Positions 18,952-29,330 are shown, counted from the first letter of the stretch. The stretch is DNA of 64,000 bases from Trichomonas vaginalis G3 (GCF_026262505.1 NC_067208.1:20221962-20285961); one strand, 5' to 3'. Notes: generated from the sequence alone by a model not told the origin. Made by a program: numbers and translations.

Positions 18952-19188
18952 ATGACGACTAAAGTCACTGAAGCAATGAAACAAAAGTTTTTGGTAGAAT
19001 ACATTAAATCAGGAACTATTCCAGAAGGTTTTTACATTCATACTATGAAGGATGGTAGAGTTCAGTTTAGAAAGATAAAGCAACCATTAGATAAAGAAGG
19101 AATTTTGAGAAAGATTAAACTCCATGAGGACAACATTGCTGAACTTAAGAAGAAGTTAGAAGAGTTGGAGAAAGGAAGTGAGTTATAA
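18952..19188 (+). CDS. Small Maverick protein with GFYIHTMKDGRV block (78 aa)
   Basis: Starts at ATG 18952 (MTTKVTEAMK), behind TATTATAATTTTTATTTGATTG. The N-terminal half has GFYIHTMKDGRVQFRKIKQPL, shared with the gene at 16425. The C-terminal half is a coiled coil (KIKLHEDNIAELKKKLEELEK). Such a short beta-hairpin plus coiled coil would suit a self-assembling structural part, but no family is recognised. A palindromic repeat follows 40 bp after its stop. It looks whole. Confidence 0.55.
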   Translation: MTTKVTEAMKQKFLVEYIKSGTIPEGFYIHTMKDGRVQFRKIKQPLDKEGILRKIKLHEDNIAELKKKLEELEKGSEL

Positions 19189-19228
19189 AACAATGAATTC
19201 AACAGGGTGAAAAAAGAGGTGAAAAAAC

Positions 19229-19244
19229 AGGTGAGATCTCACCA
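19229..19244. repeat. Palindromic repeat, copy 5 (one mismatch)
   Basis: AGGTGAGATCTCACCA in the inverted type of context (AGGTGAAAAAACAGG before, CTTCACCTAAATTTATTTTTG after). It is more than 9 kb from the nearest KilA-N gene. Confidence 0.8.
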
Positions 19245-19351
19245 CTTCACCTAAATTTATTTTTGCGCTATGTTTTCATACGTGTGGGAGTGGTGATATC
19301 ATTTATTTTTTATTTTATTTTTTATTTTATTTTTATTTTATTTGGATGTAA

Positions 19352-19672
19352 ATGACGAAAACTATTGAGATAACAAACTACAACGGTCATGAGTTCAAGA
19401 ATTTGTTCTTCGTTCCTCGTGAAAATACATTCTATCAGATACGAGGGAGAAAGGGTAAAGTTAGTTTGAGCGTTTATGACTACAAACATAATGGAAAGTT
19501 TATACAAGCATACGATACAAACGGTAAACGTGTTTCATTAGCTTTGTCAAAACTTACTATCATTTATTTTGACAGTGATTTTGACCTATATGAAGAAGAA
19601 AGTGAGTCAGAAGATTATGAGCTGTTATGTGAAGCACAGCAATGGGAAGCGCTGCAATACTTTTGTAAGTGA
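19352..19672 (+). CDS. Hypothetical protein with acidic tail (106 aa)
   Basis: Family not recognised. The N-terminal 75 residues look beta-rich and basic (FYQIRGRKGKVSLSVYDYKHNGKFIQAYDTNGKRV). The tail is acidic (DLYEEESESEDYELL). The leader before it repeats TTTATTTTTTATTTTA several times over 50 bp, a longer form of the Maverick promoter tract. It is the last recognisable gene of Maverick A before the MULE. It looks whole. Confidence 0.5.
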   Translation: MTKTIEITNYNGHEFKNLFFVPRENTFYQIRGRKGKVSLSVYDYKHNGKFIQAYDTNGKRVSLALSKLTIIYFDSDFDLYEEESESEDYELLCEAQQWEALQYFCK

Positions 19673-19877
19673 GAACGTTTATTTTTACAGTAGTGAAGTC
19701 GTTTGTGAAAACGTTAGTGAAGTGAAGTGGTTGGCGGCTTTGTAAATATTTAATGTTAAGTTAGTGTTGTCGTTTGTGTTGTAAAATATATGTTAACGGT
19801 TTTGTAAAGTGTCAAATTCACAAGTATTGGTTATGGTGGAATGCAGTGCCACAGTACTCATGATATGTATACTAACT
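19673..19877. other. Unassigned stretch at the Maverick A / MULE border
   Basis: About 200 bp without a gene. It has several GTGAAGT/GTCGTTTGTG repeats (AGTGAAGTCGTTTGTG, TTGTCGTTTGTGTTG) and then unique sequence. The true Maverick end could lie here, but no inverted partner was found. Confidence 0.35.
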
Positions 19878-19946
19878 CTATTCTCATTTAATTACAGACC
19901 AAATCTATTTAAATTTCTGAATTTTTAATTTTCATTTCAATTTCAA

Positions 19947-21395
19947 ATGAAATTAGAAGAAGAAACTATCTTTACTGTTATGGATCTTTGTAAATTTGGA
20001 GTTAAACAAGAAATACAAGCACAGTATGGATATGGTGAACGTGTCAGAAAAGAAAGATCTCAGATTTCATTCCACTGCAAATATCCAAAATGTCCTGCAC
20101 ATTTTAATGTTGCAATATTGGATCAAAATAAATACAAACTAATCAAAATAGTTGAAGAACATGATCATTCCGCCCCAAATGACAAAAGTCAATATTCGTC
20201 TGTCTTTTATCGCAAATATTTAGAACATTACTTCCAAACAGATGACAATCAAAGAGCGATAGCACAGCTAAATGCATTCAAAGATCTTGAAATTCCTCTT
20301 ACAGGTCCGTCCATTCCAGAGATGTACGCTCAAAAACCACGTGCAATCAAACGATTTGCAGAAAGAATACATGCTCTTCAAACTAGATATTCTCCTGACG
20401 ATGTTGTGTCATTGCAAATCTTTGTTCAGACAGTACAAGAAGAATCTCCAGATGATCTCATTGCATTTGAAGTCTCAGACAATAATATGTGTTTCTATTA
20501 CGCGCCTTTTGAAGGCAAAGCTTATGCGCATAGTATCAAGACATTTCATATAGACAGCACCTATAAATTGTTGCGATCAAACATTCCATTGTATGCATTT
20601 ACTGGCAAAATCAAAGATTTTCATATTTTCCCTTTTTTATATTTCTTTTGTCAATCAAACACTTATCAAAACATTCAAGTTTGCGTGTGCGCCTATCTCA
20701 GATGGGTAACAATTGAGCCAGAATACATTAGCATGGACTGTGCTCCACAGATAGCTCAAGCAATAGAAGAAAGCATTCCACAAGCTCAAATACTTTGGTG
20801 CGGAGTACATGTTCTTCGTGCAATTCTTCGCAAATCAAATAAGTTTTCTTCTCAAGAAAAATTTGAACAATTCTATAATTTGATGAAGGATTTAGTCTTC
20901 AAATTAGATGCAGAACATGAGGAAGAAGCAAATGCTGCCTATGATCAAGTTCTGGAGTTGCTCGACACAGATCCAACAGCATCTCAATACTTTAACAGAC
21001 AATGGCGTTACAACATATCAAGATGGATTGCTCGTGACAGGCGTGAAGGCGACGCAACTAACAATATTGCCGAAGCTCATTTTAGAACACTCAAACATGA
21101 CTATTTTCCTGATCGAAAAAATCTCAGAATTGATGATGTTATTATATAAATTTATACAAAAGTGATACCATCTTTCGTTATCAAACTCAAAATTGATCAA
21201 AATCCAGCAGATGACCGTGTCATTAGGATCATGGAAAAAGCAACTAACGCAGAAATTGATGTAAAAAGACAAAGAAAAATCGAGAGTATTTCAATGCTCA
21301 ATAGATTGCTCAATGCTGTTAGTGATGACTCAATAGATCCCACTAAAATATATCCTACCTTGAAAGTATTATTACAAAGAACTCATTTTATTTAA
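19947..21395 (+). pseudogene. MULE transposase, interrupted by one stop codon
   Basis: Same protein as the intact 482-residue transposase at 23737-25185. The frame is open for 400 codons. Codon 401 is TAA (21147-21149) where the other copy has GAA; after it the frame stays open to 21395. The only amino-acid difference I noticed before the stop is Ala instead of Thr near residue 138. The catalytic residues (Asp203, Asp264, Glu376) all lie before the stop, so a 400-residue product would retain the DDE core but lack the last 82 residues. Confidence 0.9.
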
Positions 21396-21566
21396 TTTTG
21401 ATTTTAATTTTAGATTAAATTATTAAATTTTAATTCTTTATTTTTTAGGATTGTTAGCTTTGTAAGATTGCTTTCTCACAAGAGAAAACAAGTATAAGGT
21501 TTAAGCTGTATGTATTAAAGTTATAAATATTTGATTTTAAAAAAAATCAAGATTTTAAACTTTAAA

Positions 21567-21930
21567 GGTATTAATTATGATTATCTTTCTTTAGCTTTGC
21601 ATGCTGTATGCTACTTTTGGAAACTGCTCTATTGTATTAGAATGTTTTTAAATTTTGCACCTAAAAATGCGTAATATTAAAAATTAAGGTATTAATTATG
21701 ATTATCTTTCTTTAGCTTTACATGCTGTATGCTACTTTTGGAAACTGCTCTATTGTATTAGAATGTTTTTAAATTTTGCACCTAAAAATGCGTAATATTA
21801 AAAATTAAGGTATTAATTATAATTATCTTTCTTTAGCTTTACATGCTGTATGCTACTTTTGTCTTTGAGACATTCCATGATTTAAGTTAAGAAGCTTTAA
21901 AAAAAATGCAATAAAATAAAAAATTTTTAG
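21567..21930 (+). repeat. 121-bp tandem repeats in MULE copy 2, three units
   Basis: Units begin at 21567, 21688 and 21809 with GGTATTAATTATGATTATC and run through CTTTAGCTTTACATGCTGTATGC. The third unit ends differently (GTCTTTGAGACATTCC). The same array occurs in both terminal repeats of copy 1. Confidence 0.9.
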
Positions 21931-21959
21931 TATCGATAATCTGAAATATGTTGTTTACT

Positions 21960-22135
21960 TAAGCCGCGAGCGAAGCAAGCGGCTTAGTTTCGTAATTTCA
22001 TACAATCTTTTTTCGAATCTGTTCTTTTCTTAAGCCGCGAGCGATGCGAGTGGCTTAGTTTCGTAATTTCATACAATTATTTTTCGAATTTGTTCTTTTT
22101 GTCAACCGCGAGCGAAGCGAGTGGCTTTTTATTTT
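21960..22135. repeat. Three hairpin repeats AAGCCGC...GCGGCTT in MULE copy 2
   Basis: Each unit pairs AAGCCGC (or CAACCGC) with GCGGCTT or GTGGCTT around GAGCGAAGCRA. Units are spaced about 60 bp apart. Substitutions within the stems largely keep pairing by G-C or G-U. The mirror copy is at 23003-23172. Confidence 0.75.
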
Positions 22136-22325
22136 TTAATTTTTTTTTCTTTCTTACTTTTTTTTCTCCCCCTTACTTACAAATTTGATAGTAACTTACC
22201 AAATCTCTCTATCATATAATAATAAATTAATCCATTTTTTGTTTCAAATCTGATACTTTTACATTTCTGACATGTAAACTTGTCACTTTTCACTTCACCT
22301 CACTGGGCAAGTTTGTGCCCCCCTC

Positions 22326-22711
22326 AAGTTAAATTGCTTGTTGTTTTTAATAGCTATTTAATGAGAAATCCAATATTGCAAAATTCAAATTGAATGATTG
22401 AAAGAACAGAAAAAGTCATTCTTTTCAATTTCGAATATGTTTCATTGTATTTATAATTATATGGCAAATAAGATATTCAAACTTGATTTTTGAAGGAAAA
22501 TTCACAAAATTGAATAAATTCAAATAATTTTTATTCAAAAATAAACTAGTTATTTGAGTTTAATACTAATTATCTATTCAAACTACAAAGTTTGTAATTT
22601 AAAATATTTTGTGAGATCAGATTGAATTAATTCAAGGTTCTTTTCAATTAATATTAATGACCATATTACGCATTTTCGAACATTCTAAACCAAATATATA
22701 AAAATGGGAGA
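22326..22711. other. AT-rich spacer between the two MULE copies
   Basis: About 385 bp, strongly AT-rich, with repeated AAATTCAAAT/TTCAAATTGAA words. No gene, tRNA or terminal repeat is seen. Confidence 0.5.
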
Positions 22712-22810
22712 CGAATGTTAAATTTTCTAGACATAAAGAAGTTGTTTACCGAGTTTTAGCTCTTATCTCTAACAAAAAATTAATTTTTAAAAAAATGACC
22801 GAATACGTTT
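22712..22810 (+). repeat. Single 121-bp satellite unit left of MULE copy 1
   Basis: ATTTTCTAGACATAAAGAAG through GACCGAATACGTTT is the same unit as in the array 27378-29330. Its last ten bases, GAATACGTTT (22801-22810), are repeated at 27378-27387 on the other side of the MULE and form the target duplication. Confidence 0.85.
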
Positions 22811-23726
22811 GAGGGGGGCACAAACCTGCCCAGTGAGGTGAAGTGAAAAGTGACAAGTTTACATGTCAGAAATGTAAAAGTATCAGATTTGAAACAAAAA
22901 ATGGATTAATTTATTATTATATGATAGAGAGATTTGGTAAGTTACTATCAAATTTGTAAGTAAGGGGGAGAAAAAAAGTAAGAAAAAAAAAATTAAAAAA
23001 TAAAAAGCCACTCGCTTCGCTTGCGGTTGACAAAAAGAACAAATTCGAAAAATAATTGTATGAAATTACGAAACTAAGCCACTCGCATCGCTCGCGGCTT
23101 AAGAAAAGAACAGATTCGAAAAAAGATTGTATGAAATTACGAAACTAAGCCGCTTGCTTCGCTCGCGGCTTAAGTAAACAACATATTTCAGATTATCGAT
23201 ACTAAAAATTTTTTATTTTATTGCATTTTTTTTAAAGCTTCTTAACTTAAATCATGGAATGTCTCAAAGACAAAAGTAGCATACAGCATGTAAAGCTAAA
23301 GAAAGATAATCATAATTAATACCTTAATTTTTAATATTACGCATTTTTAGGTGCAAAATTTAAAAACATTCTAATACAATAGAGCAGTTTCCAAAAGTAG
23401 CATACAGCATGTAAAGCTAAAGAAAGATAATCATAATTAATACCTTAATTTTTAATATTACGCATTTTTAGGTGCAAAATTTAAAAACATTCTAATACAA
23501 TAGAGCAGTTTCCAAAAGTAGCATACAGCATGCAAAGCTAAAGAAAGATAATCATAATTAATACCTTTAAAGTTTAAAATCTTGATTTTTTTTAAAATCA
23601 AATATTTATAACTTTAATACATACAGCTTAAACCTTATACTTGTTTTCTCTTGTGAGAAAGCAATCTTACAAAGCTAACAATCCTAAAAAATAAAGAATT
23701 AAAATTTAATAATTTAATCTAAAATT
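22811..23726. repeat. MULE copy 1 left terminal inverted repeat
   Basis: Begins GAGGGGGGCACAAACC. It contains three hairpin repeats (23003-23172) and three 121-bp subrepeats (about 23262-23575), and ends just before the transposase stop codon. Confidence 0.8.
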
Positions 23727-23736
23727 AAAATCAAAA

Positions 23737-25185
23737 TTAAATAAAATGAGTTCTTTGTAATAATACTTTCAAGGTAGGATATATTTTAGTGGGATCTATT
23801 GAGTCATCACTAACAGCATTGAGCAATCTATTGAGCATTGAAATACTCTCGATTTTTCTTTGTCTTTTTACATCAATTTCTGCGTTAGTTGCTTTTTCCA
23901 TGATCCTAATGACACGGTCATCTGCTGGATTTTGATCAATTTTGAGTTTGATAACGAAAGATGGTATCACTTTTGTATAAATTTCTATAATAACATCATC
24001 AATTCTGAGATTTTTTCGATCAGGAAAATAGTCATGTTTGAGTGTTCTAAAATGAGCTTCGGCAATATTGTTAGTTGCGTCGCCTTCACGCCTGTCACGA
24101 GCAATCCATCTTGATATGTTGTAACGCCATTGTCTGTTAAAGTATTGAGATGCTGTTGGATCTGTGTCGAGCAACTCCAGAACTTGATCATAGGCAGCAT
24201 TTGCTTCTTCCTCATGTTCTGCATCTAATTTGAAGACTAAATCCTTCATCAAATTATAGAATTGTTCAAATTTTTCTTGAGAAGAAAACTTATTTGATTT
24301 GCGAAGAATTGCACGAAGAACATGTACTCCGCACCAAAGTATTTGAGCTTGTGGAATGCTTTCTTCTATTGCTTGAGCTATCTGTGGAGCACAGTCCATG
24401 CTAATGTATTCTGGCTCAATTGTTACCCATCTGAGATAGGCGCACACGCAAACTTGAATGTTTTGATAAGTGTTTGATTGACAAAAGAAATATAAAAAAG
24501 GGAAAATATGAAAATCTTTGATTTTGCCAGTAAATGCATACAATGGAATGTTTGATCGCAACAATTTATAGGTGCTGTCTATATGAAATGTCTTGATACT
24601 ATGCGCATAAGCTTTGCCTTCAAAAGGCGCGTAATAGAAACACATATTATTGTCTGAGACTTCAAATGCAATGAGATCATCTGGAGATTCTTCTTGTACT
24701 GTCTGAACAAAGATTTGCAATGACACAACATCGTCAGGAGAATATCTAGTTTGAAGAGCATGTATTCTTTCTGTAAATCGTTTGATTGCACGTGGTTTTT
24801 GAGCGTACATCTCTGGAATGGACGGACCTGTAAGAGGAATTTCAAGATCTTTGAATGCATTTAGCTGTGCTATCGCTCTTTGATTGTCATCTGTTTGGAA
24901 GTAATGTTCTAAATATTTGCGATAAAAGACAGACGAATATTGACTTTTGTCATTTGGGGCGGAATGATCATGTTCTTCAACTATTTTGATTAGTTTGTAT
25001 TTATTTTGATCCAATATTGCAACATTAAAATGTGCAGGACATTTTGGATATTTGCAGTGGAATGAAATCTGAGATCTTTCTTTTCTGACACGTTCACCAT
25101 ATCCATACTGTGCTTGTATTTCTTGTTTAACTCCAAATTTACAAAGATCCATAACAGTAAAGATAGTTTCTTCTTCTAATTTCAT
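23737..25185 (-). CDS. MULE transposase, intact (482 aa)
   Basis: Cuts and joins the element ends. The N-terminal zinc module at about residues 40-75 has C44-x4-C49 and H72-x-H74 (FHCKYPKCPAHF, EEHDHS), a WRKY/FLYWCH-like DNA-binding pattern. The MULE catalytic core follows: FHIDSTYKLL with Asp203, YISMDCAPQIAQAI with Asp264, the WCGVH (C-x2-H) signature at 284-288, and TNNIAEAHFRTLK with Glu376. Length is within the usual 450-800 range, on the short side. The start follows TCATTTCAATTTCAAATG, where TCATTT fits the trichomonad initiator consensus. A relict copy at 19947 has a stop at codon 401. This copy is open throughout. Confidence 0.9.
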   Translation of the reverse strand: MKLEEETIFTVMDLCKFGVKQEIQAQYGYGERVRKERSQISFHCKYPKCPAHFNVAILDQNKYKLIKIVEEHDHSAPNDKSQYSSVFYRKYLEHYFQTDDNQRAIAQLNAFKDLEIPLTGPSIPEMYAQKPRAIKRFTERIHALQTRYSPDDVVSLQIFVQTVQEESPDDLIAFEVSDNNMCFYYAPFEGKAYAHSIKTFHIDSTYKLLRSNIPLYAFTGKIKDFHIFPFLYFFCQSNTYQNIQVCVCAYLRWVTIEPEYISMDCAPQIAQAIEESIPQAQILWCGVHVLRAILRKSNKFSSQEKFEQFYNLMKDLVFKLDAEHEEEANAAYDQVLELLDTDPTASQYFNRQWRYNISRWIARDRREGDATNNIAEAHFRTLKHDYFPDRKNLRIDDVIIEIYTKVIPSFVIKLKIDQNPADDRVIRIMEKATNAEIDVKRQRKIESISMLNRLLNAVSDDSIDPTKIYPTLKVLLQRTHFI

Positions 25186-25221
25186 TTGAAATTGAAATGA
25201 AAATTAAAAATTCAGAAATTT

Positions 25222-26343
25222 AAATAGATAGGGTTGTTAGATTCCCGACGATAGGTGTCTTGGAAGATTTGCCTGGTGTCATCATAATGTCTTTAAATCA
25301 AAAATTTTATTTTGGAGTTAGTTTTATTGATTTTTCAATAAAAAACATTTCTAAAACAAGAAAATAAAACGATAAAATATTTATATTTTATATAAGGATC
25401 TTATATATTTAAAATAAATATCATTTTATTTTTTTCATTGGTGTCTGTCAAACCATAATACACTATTCAAAAATTCAATGTGTGTTGCGGTTTCAAAAGA
25501 CACCTTCAAATTGAACGATAGCACAGACACTATTGAATTTTACCCATTTTATTTAGTTTTTACCCTTTTGATTTTTAAGAATGAATGACTGAAACAGCCG
25601 TTTTGCTATGACCTCAATCACTTTTATTTATTATTTTAAATATTATTTAATTTTATTATTTGAATATGCCAACTTATATTTGAGAAGCTCAATTTGAGAC
25701 CACTTAATACATTGAAATATCATAAATATTGAAATATTAAAAAGTGTATTTCAAAATATTGAAATTATAAAAAATTTATAATACTGAAATTGAGACAAAT
25801 TAATAAATTCAATGTGTTTTTTTTTGAAATAACTCTCAAATATTATTTTTTTGTTTATTTAATGATGAATAAATATGATTGCTTTAGTCAATCATAAAAA
25901 CTAATTTAAGTTTAAAATAATGAAAGGATAATTTGATCGTTTTTTAAAATACAATTATTTTTGATGATTTGCAAGAATCTTTGAAAAGAATATAATATAG
26001 GTTCTATTTTTGTAAAATTTATCCAAATCATGTATTACATAAATTATGATTAAAACGATGAAAGAACCAAAAAATGTGTTTTGTGTTTTGATGGATGCGG
26101 GATCCTGTTATTTCCGAAATCGACAAAAAATTTGGAAATTTAATTTCCGAAATCGAAATTATATTAATGTTTTTAATATTCTTATATCAAAAGGATTAAA
26201 GTTCATTAAGAGAAAAACAATTCTTCTTCTTCAATCTATTGGCGCATTTATTTCTACACGCCAATAAGGAAGGGAAAATTATAAGACACCATGGTGTCTT
26301 CAAAACGCTAATTTTTGATATTTTTAACAACCCTAAAATAGAT
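25222..26343. repeat. Target-site duplication AAATAGA(T) around the hAT-like element
   Basis: AAATAGAT occurs at 25222-25229 and 26336-26343. MULE copy 2 has the uninterrupted form of this site (rev. comp. ATCTATTT at about 19903-19910), so the empty site is visible in the same window. Confidence 0.8.
25230..26335. mobile_element. Non-autonomous hAT-like DNA transposon (about 1.1 kb)
   Basis: Inserted in the 5' leader of MULE copy 1. Ends read (T)AGGGTTGTTAG and TTAACAACCCTA, a short inverted repeat fitting the Y-A-R-N-G rule of hAT termini, with a 7-8 bp target duplication. Subterminal GGTGTCT/AGACACC words recur near both ends: about 25253, 25441, 25498 and a perfect 18-bp palindrome AAGACACCATGGTGTCTT at 26283-26300. 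The interior is AT-rich and has no transposase; the 73-codon frame at 26046-26267 also occurs in the fragment at 51036 but resembles no family I know. hAT assignment is inferred from end sequence and duplication length. Confidence 0.65.
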
Positions 26344-26368
26344 TTGGTCTGTAATTAAATGAGAATAG

Positions 26369-26472
26369 CAGTTTGTTCGTCATTGTTTGAGGCAAGAGTA
26401 TTATAGGAATATTATATGATGGATTTGAGTTGCATATAAAGAGTGCAAAAGGATAAAGAGAGAAATTTTGTT
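26369..26472. other. MULE copy 1 interior between 5' leader and right terminal repeat
   Basis: 104 bp of unique sequence with no counterpart in the truncated copy 2. It belongs to the 5' end of the MULE. A promoter may be here, but no motif was recognised. Confidence 0.4.
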
Positions 26473-27377
26473 AGATTAAATTATTAAATTTTAATTCTTT
26501 ATTTTTTAGGATTGTTAGCTTTGTAAGATTGCTTTCTCACAAGAGAAAACAAGTATAAGGTTTAAGCTGTATGTATTAAAGTTATAAATATTTGATTTTT
26601 AAAAAAATCAAGATTTTAAACTTTAAAGGTATTAATTATGAATCTTTCTTTAGCTTTGCATGCTGTATGCTACTTTTGGAAACTGCTCTATTGTATTAGA
26701 ATGTTTTTAAATTTTGCACCTAAAAATGGTAATATTAAAAATTAAGGTATTAATTATGATTATCTTTCTTTAGCTTTACATGCTGTATGCTACTTTTGGA
26801 AACTGCTCTATTGTATTAGAATGTTTTTAAATTTTGCACCTAAAAATGCGTAATATTAAAAATTAAGGTATTAATTATGATTATCTTTCTTTAGCTTTAC
26901 ATGCTGTATGCTACTTTTGGAAACTGCTCTATTGTATTAGAATGTTTTTAAATTTTGCACCTAAAAATGCGTAATATTAAAAATTAAGGTATTAATTATG
27001 ATTATCTTTCTTTAGCTTTACATGCTGTATGCTACTTTTGGAAACTGCTCTATTGTATTAGAATGTTTTTAAATTTTGCACCTAAAAAATGCGTAATATT
27101 AAAAATTAAGGTATTAATTATGATTATCTTTCTTTAGCTTTACATGCTGTATGCTACTTTTGGAAACTGCTCTATTGTATTAGAATGTTTTTAAATTTTG
27201 CACCTAAAAATGCGTAATATTAAAAATTAAGGTATTAATTATAATTATCTTTCTTTAGCTTTACATGCTGTATGCTACTTTTGTCTTTGAGACATTCCAT
27301 GATTTAAGTTAAGAAGCTTTAAAAAAATGCAAAAAAAATTGAATACTTTACTGGCTGGGCAAATTTGTCGCCGCCCC
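26473..27377. repeat. MULE copy 1 right terminal inverted repeat with six 121-bp units
   Basis: Starts AGATTAAATTATTAAATT, as after the transposase stop of the other copies. Subrepeats start at about 26628, 26746, 26867, 26988, 27110 and 27231 (period 118-122). The end is CTGGGCAAATTTGTCGCCGCCCC. Unequal unit numbers (six against three) in the two terminal repeats show expansion after insertion or in a parent copy. Confidence 0.85.
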
Positions 27378-29330
27378 GAATACGTTTCACAGCGAGAAAA
27401 AAATAAAAGGCAAGATAGAATTTTCTAGACATAAAGAAGTTGTTTACCGAGTTTTAGCTCTTATCTCTAACAAAAAATTAATTTTTAAAAAAAAGACCGA
27501 ATACGTTTCACAGCGAGAAAAAAATAAAAGGCAAGATAGAATTTTCTAGACATAAAGAAGTTGTTTACCGAGTTTTAGCTCTTATCTCTAACAAAAAATT
27601 AATTTTTAAAAAAAAGACCGAATACGTTTCACAGCGAGAAAAAAATAAAAGGCAAGATAGAATTTTCTAGACATAAAGAAGTTGTTTACCGAGTTTTAGC
27701 TCTTATCTCTAACAAAAAATTAATTTTTAAAAAAAAGACCGAATACGTTTCACAGCGAGAAAAAAATAAAAGGCAAGATATAATTTTCTAGACATAAAGA
27801 AGTTGTTTACCGAGTTTTAGCTCTTATCTCTAACAAAAAATTAATTTTTAAAAAAAAGACCGAATACGTTTCACAGCGAGAAAAAAATAAAAGGCAAGAT
27901 AGAATTTTCTAGACATAAAGAAGTTGTTTACCGAGTTTTAGCTCTTATCTCTAACAAAAAATTAATTTTTAAAAAAAAAGACCGAATACGTTTCACAGCG
28001 AGAAAAAAATAAAAGGCAAGATAGAATTTTCTAGACATAAAGAAGTTGTTTACCGAGTTTTAGCTCTTATCTCTAACAAAAAATTAATTTTTAAAAAAAA
28101 GACCGAATACGTTTTCACAGCGAGAAAAAAATAAAAGGCAAGATAGAATTTTTCTAGACATAAAGAAGTTGTTTACCGAGTTTTAGCTCTTATCTCTAAC
28201 AAAAAATTAATTTTTAAAAAAAAGACCGAATACGTTTTCACAGCGAGAAAAAAATAAAAGGCAAGATAGAATTTTCTAGACATAAAGAAGTTGTTTACCG
28301 AGTTTTAGCTCTTATCTCTAACAAAAAATTAATTTTTAAAAAAATGACCGAATACGTTTCACAGCGAGAAAAAAATAAAAGGCAAGATAGAATTTTCTAG
28401 ACATAAAGAAGTTGTTTACCGAGTTTTAGCTCTTATCTCTAACAAAAAATTAATTTTTAAAAAAAATGACCGAATACGTTTCACAGCGAGAAAAAAATAA
28501 AAGGCAAGATAGAATTTTCTAGACATAAAGAAGTTGTTTACCGAGTTTTAGCTCTTATCTCTAACAAAAAATTAATTTTTAAAAAAAAGACCGAATACGT
28601 TTCACAGCGAGAAAAAATAAAAGGCAAGATAGAATTTTCTAGACATAAAGAAGTTGTTTACCGAGTTTTAGCTCTTATCTCTAACAAAAAATTAATTTTT
28701 AAAAAAAAGACCGAATACGTTTCACAGCGAGAAAAAAATAAAAGGCAAGATAGAATTTTCTAGACATAAAGAAGTTGTTTACCGAGTTTTAGCTCTTATC
28801 TCTAACAAAAAATTAATTTTTTAAAAAAAGACCGAATACGTTTCACAGCGAGAAAAAAATAAAAGGCAAGATAGAATTTTCTAGACATAAAGAAGTTGTT
28901 TACCGAGTTTTAGCTCTTATCTCTAACAAAAAAATTAATTTTTAAAAAAAAGACCGAATACGTTTCACAGCGAGAAAAAAATAAAAGGCAAGATAGAATT
29001 TTCTAGACATAAAGAAGTTGTTTACCGAGTTTTAGCTCTTATCTCTAACAAAAAATTAATTTTTAAAAAAATGACCGAATACGTTTCACAGCGAGAAAAA
29101 AATAAAAGGCAAGATAGAATTTTCTAGACATAAAGAAGTTGTTTACCGAGTTTTAGCTCTTATCTCTAACAAAAAATTAATTTTTAAAAAAAAGACCGAA
29201 TACGTTTCACAGCGAGAAAAAAATAAAAGGCAAGATAGAATTTTCTAGACATAAAGAAGTTGTTTACCGAGTTTTAGCTCTTATCTCTAACAAAAAATTA
29301 ATTTTTAAAAAAATGACCGAATACGTTTCA
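27378..29330 (+). repeat. Satellite array, about 16 units of 121 bp
   Basis: The anchor CGAATACGTTTCACAGCGAG recurs every 120-123 bp, from 27377 to 29318. Units are nearly identical; differences are mostly in homopolymer runs and a G-to-T change (AAAAAAAAGACC against AAAAAAATGACC) in some. Each unit contains TTCTAGACATAAAGAAG and GTTTACCGAGTTTTAGCTC. There is no coding frame. The MULE lies between the first unit (22712-22810) and the rest. Confidence 0.92.

Larger units (their letters stand above)
1..19877. mobile_element. Maverick/Polinton A (left end outside window)
   Basis: Virus-like giant DNA transposon of the Maverick (Polinton) class. Visible parts in order are small genes, a minor-capsid-like gene, a fibre gene, an integrase, a KilA-N cluster, a family B DNA polymerase, a second minor-capsid-like gene, the major capsid gene and small tail genes. 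No terminal inverted repeat could be identified: the left end is outside the window, and the right end is lost at or near a MULE beginning at 19878. The copy is a mosaic of whole-looking genes and broken ones. Polymerase, one minor capsid gene, major capsid and one or two small genes are broken, with perhaps six to ten breaks in all. The many open frames suggest moderate to recent age. The right limit is approximate. Confidence 0.85.
19878..22325 (+). mobile_element. MULE DNA transposon, copy 2 (5'-truncated)
   Basis: Matches the complete element at 22811-27377 in inverted orientation, from just before the transposase start through the 3' terminal repeat ending GGGCAAGTTTGTGCCCCCCTC. The 5' terminal inverted repeat is absent: similarity starts at CTATTCTCATTTAATTACAG. 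The 3' part keeps three 121-bp repeats and three hairpin repeats. The near identity to copy 1 over about 2.4 kb indicates that the two separated recently. It cannot move itself because it has one end only and an interrupted transposase. Confidence 0.85.
22811..27377 (-). mobile_element. MULE DNA transposon, copy 1 (apparently complete)
   Basis: 4567 bp bounded by a 10-bp direct repeat, GAATACGTTT (22801-22810 and 27378-27387). The ends are inverted repeats: GAGGGGGGCACAAACCTGCC at the left matches GGGGCGGCGACAAATTTGCC read from the right. The long terminal repeats (22811-23726 and 26473-27377) contain 121-bp subrepeats, three at the left and six at the right; the right one lacks about 370 bp with the hairpin repeats. 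The transposase is on the minus strand. A hAT-like element (25230-26335) lies in its 5' leader. Long terminal repeats and 9-10 bp target duplications are typical of Mutator-like elements. The open transposase suggests recent activity. Confidence 0.85.

Noticed and set aside
26046-26267. 73-codon frame in the hAT-like element as a transposase
   Set aside because: Too short, without DDE or zinc motifs. It recurs at 51109-51312 only because the element sequence is shared.
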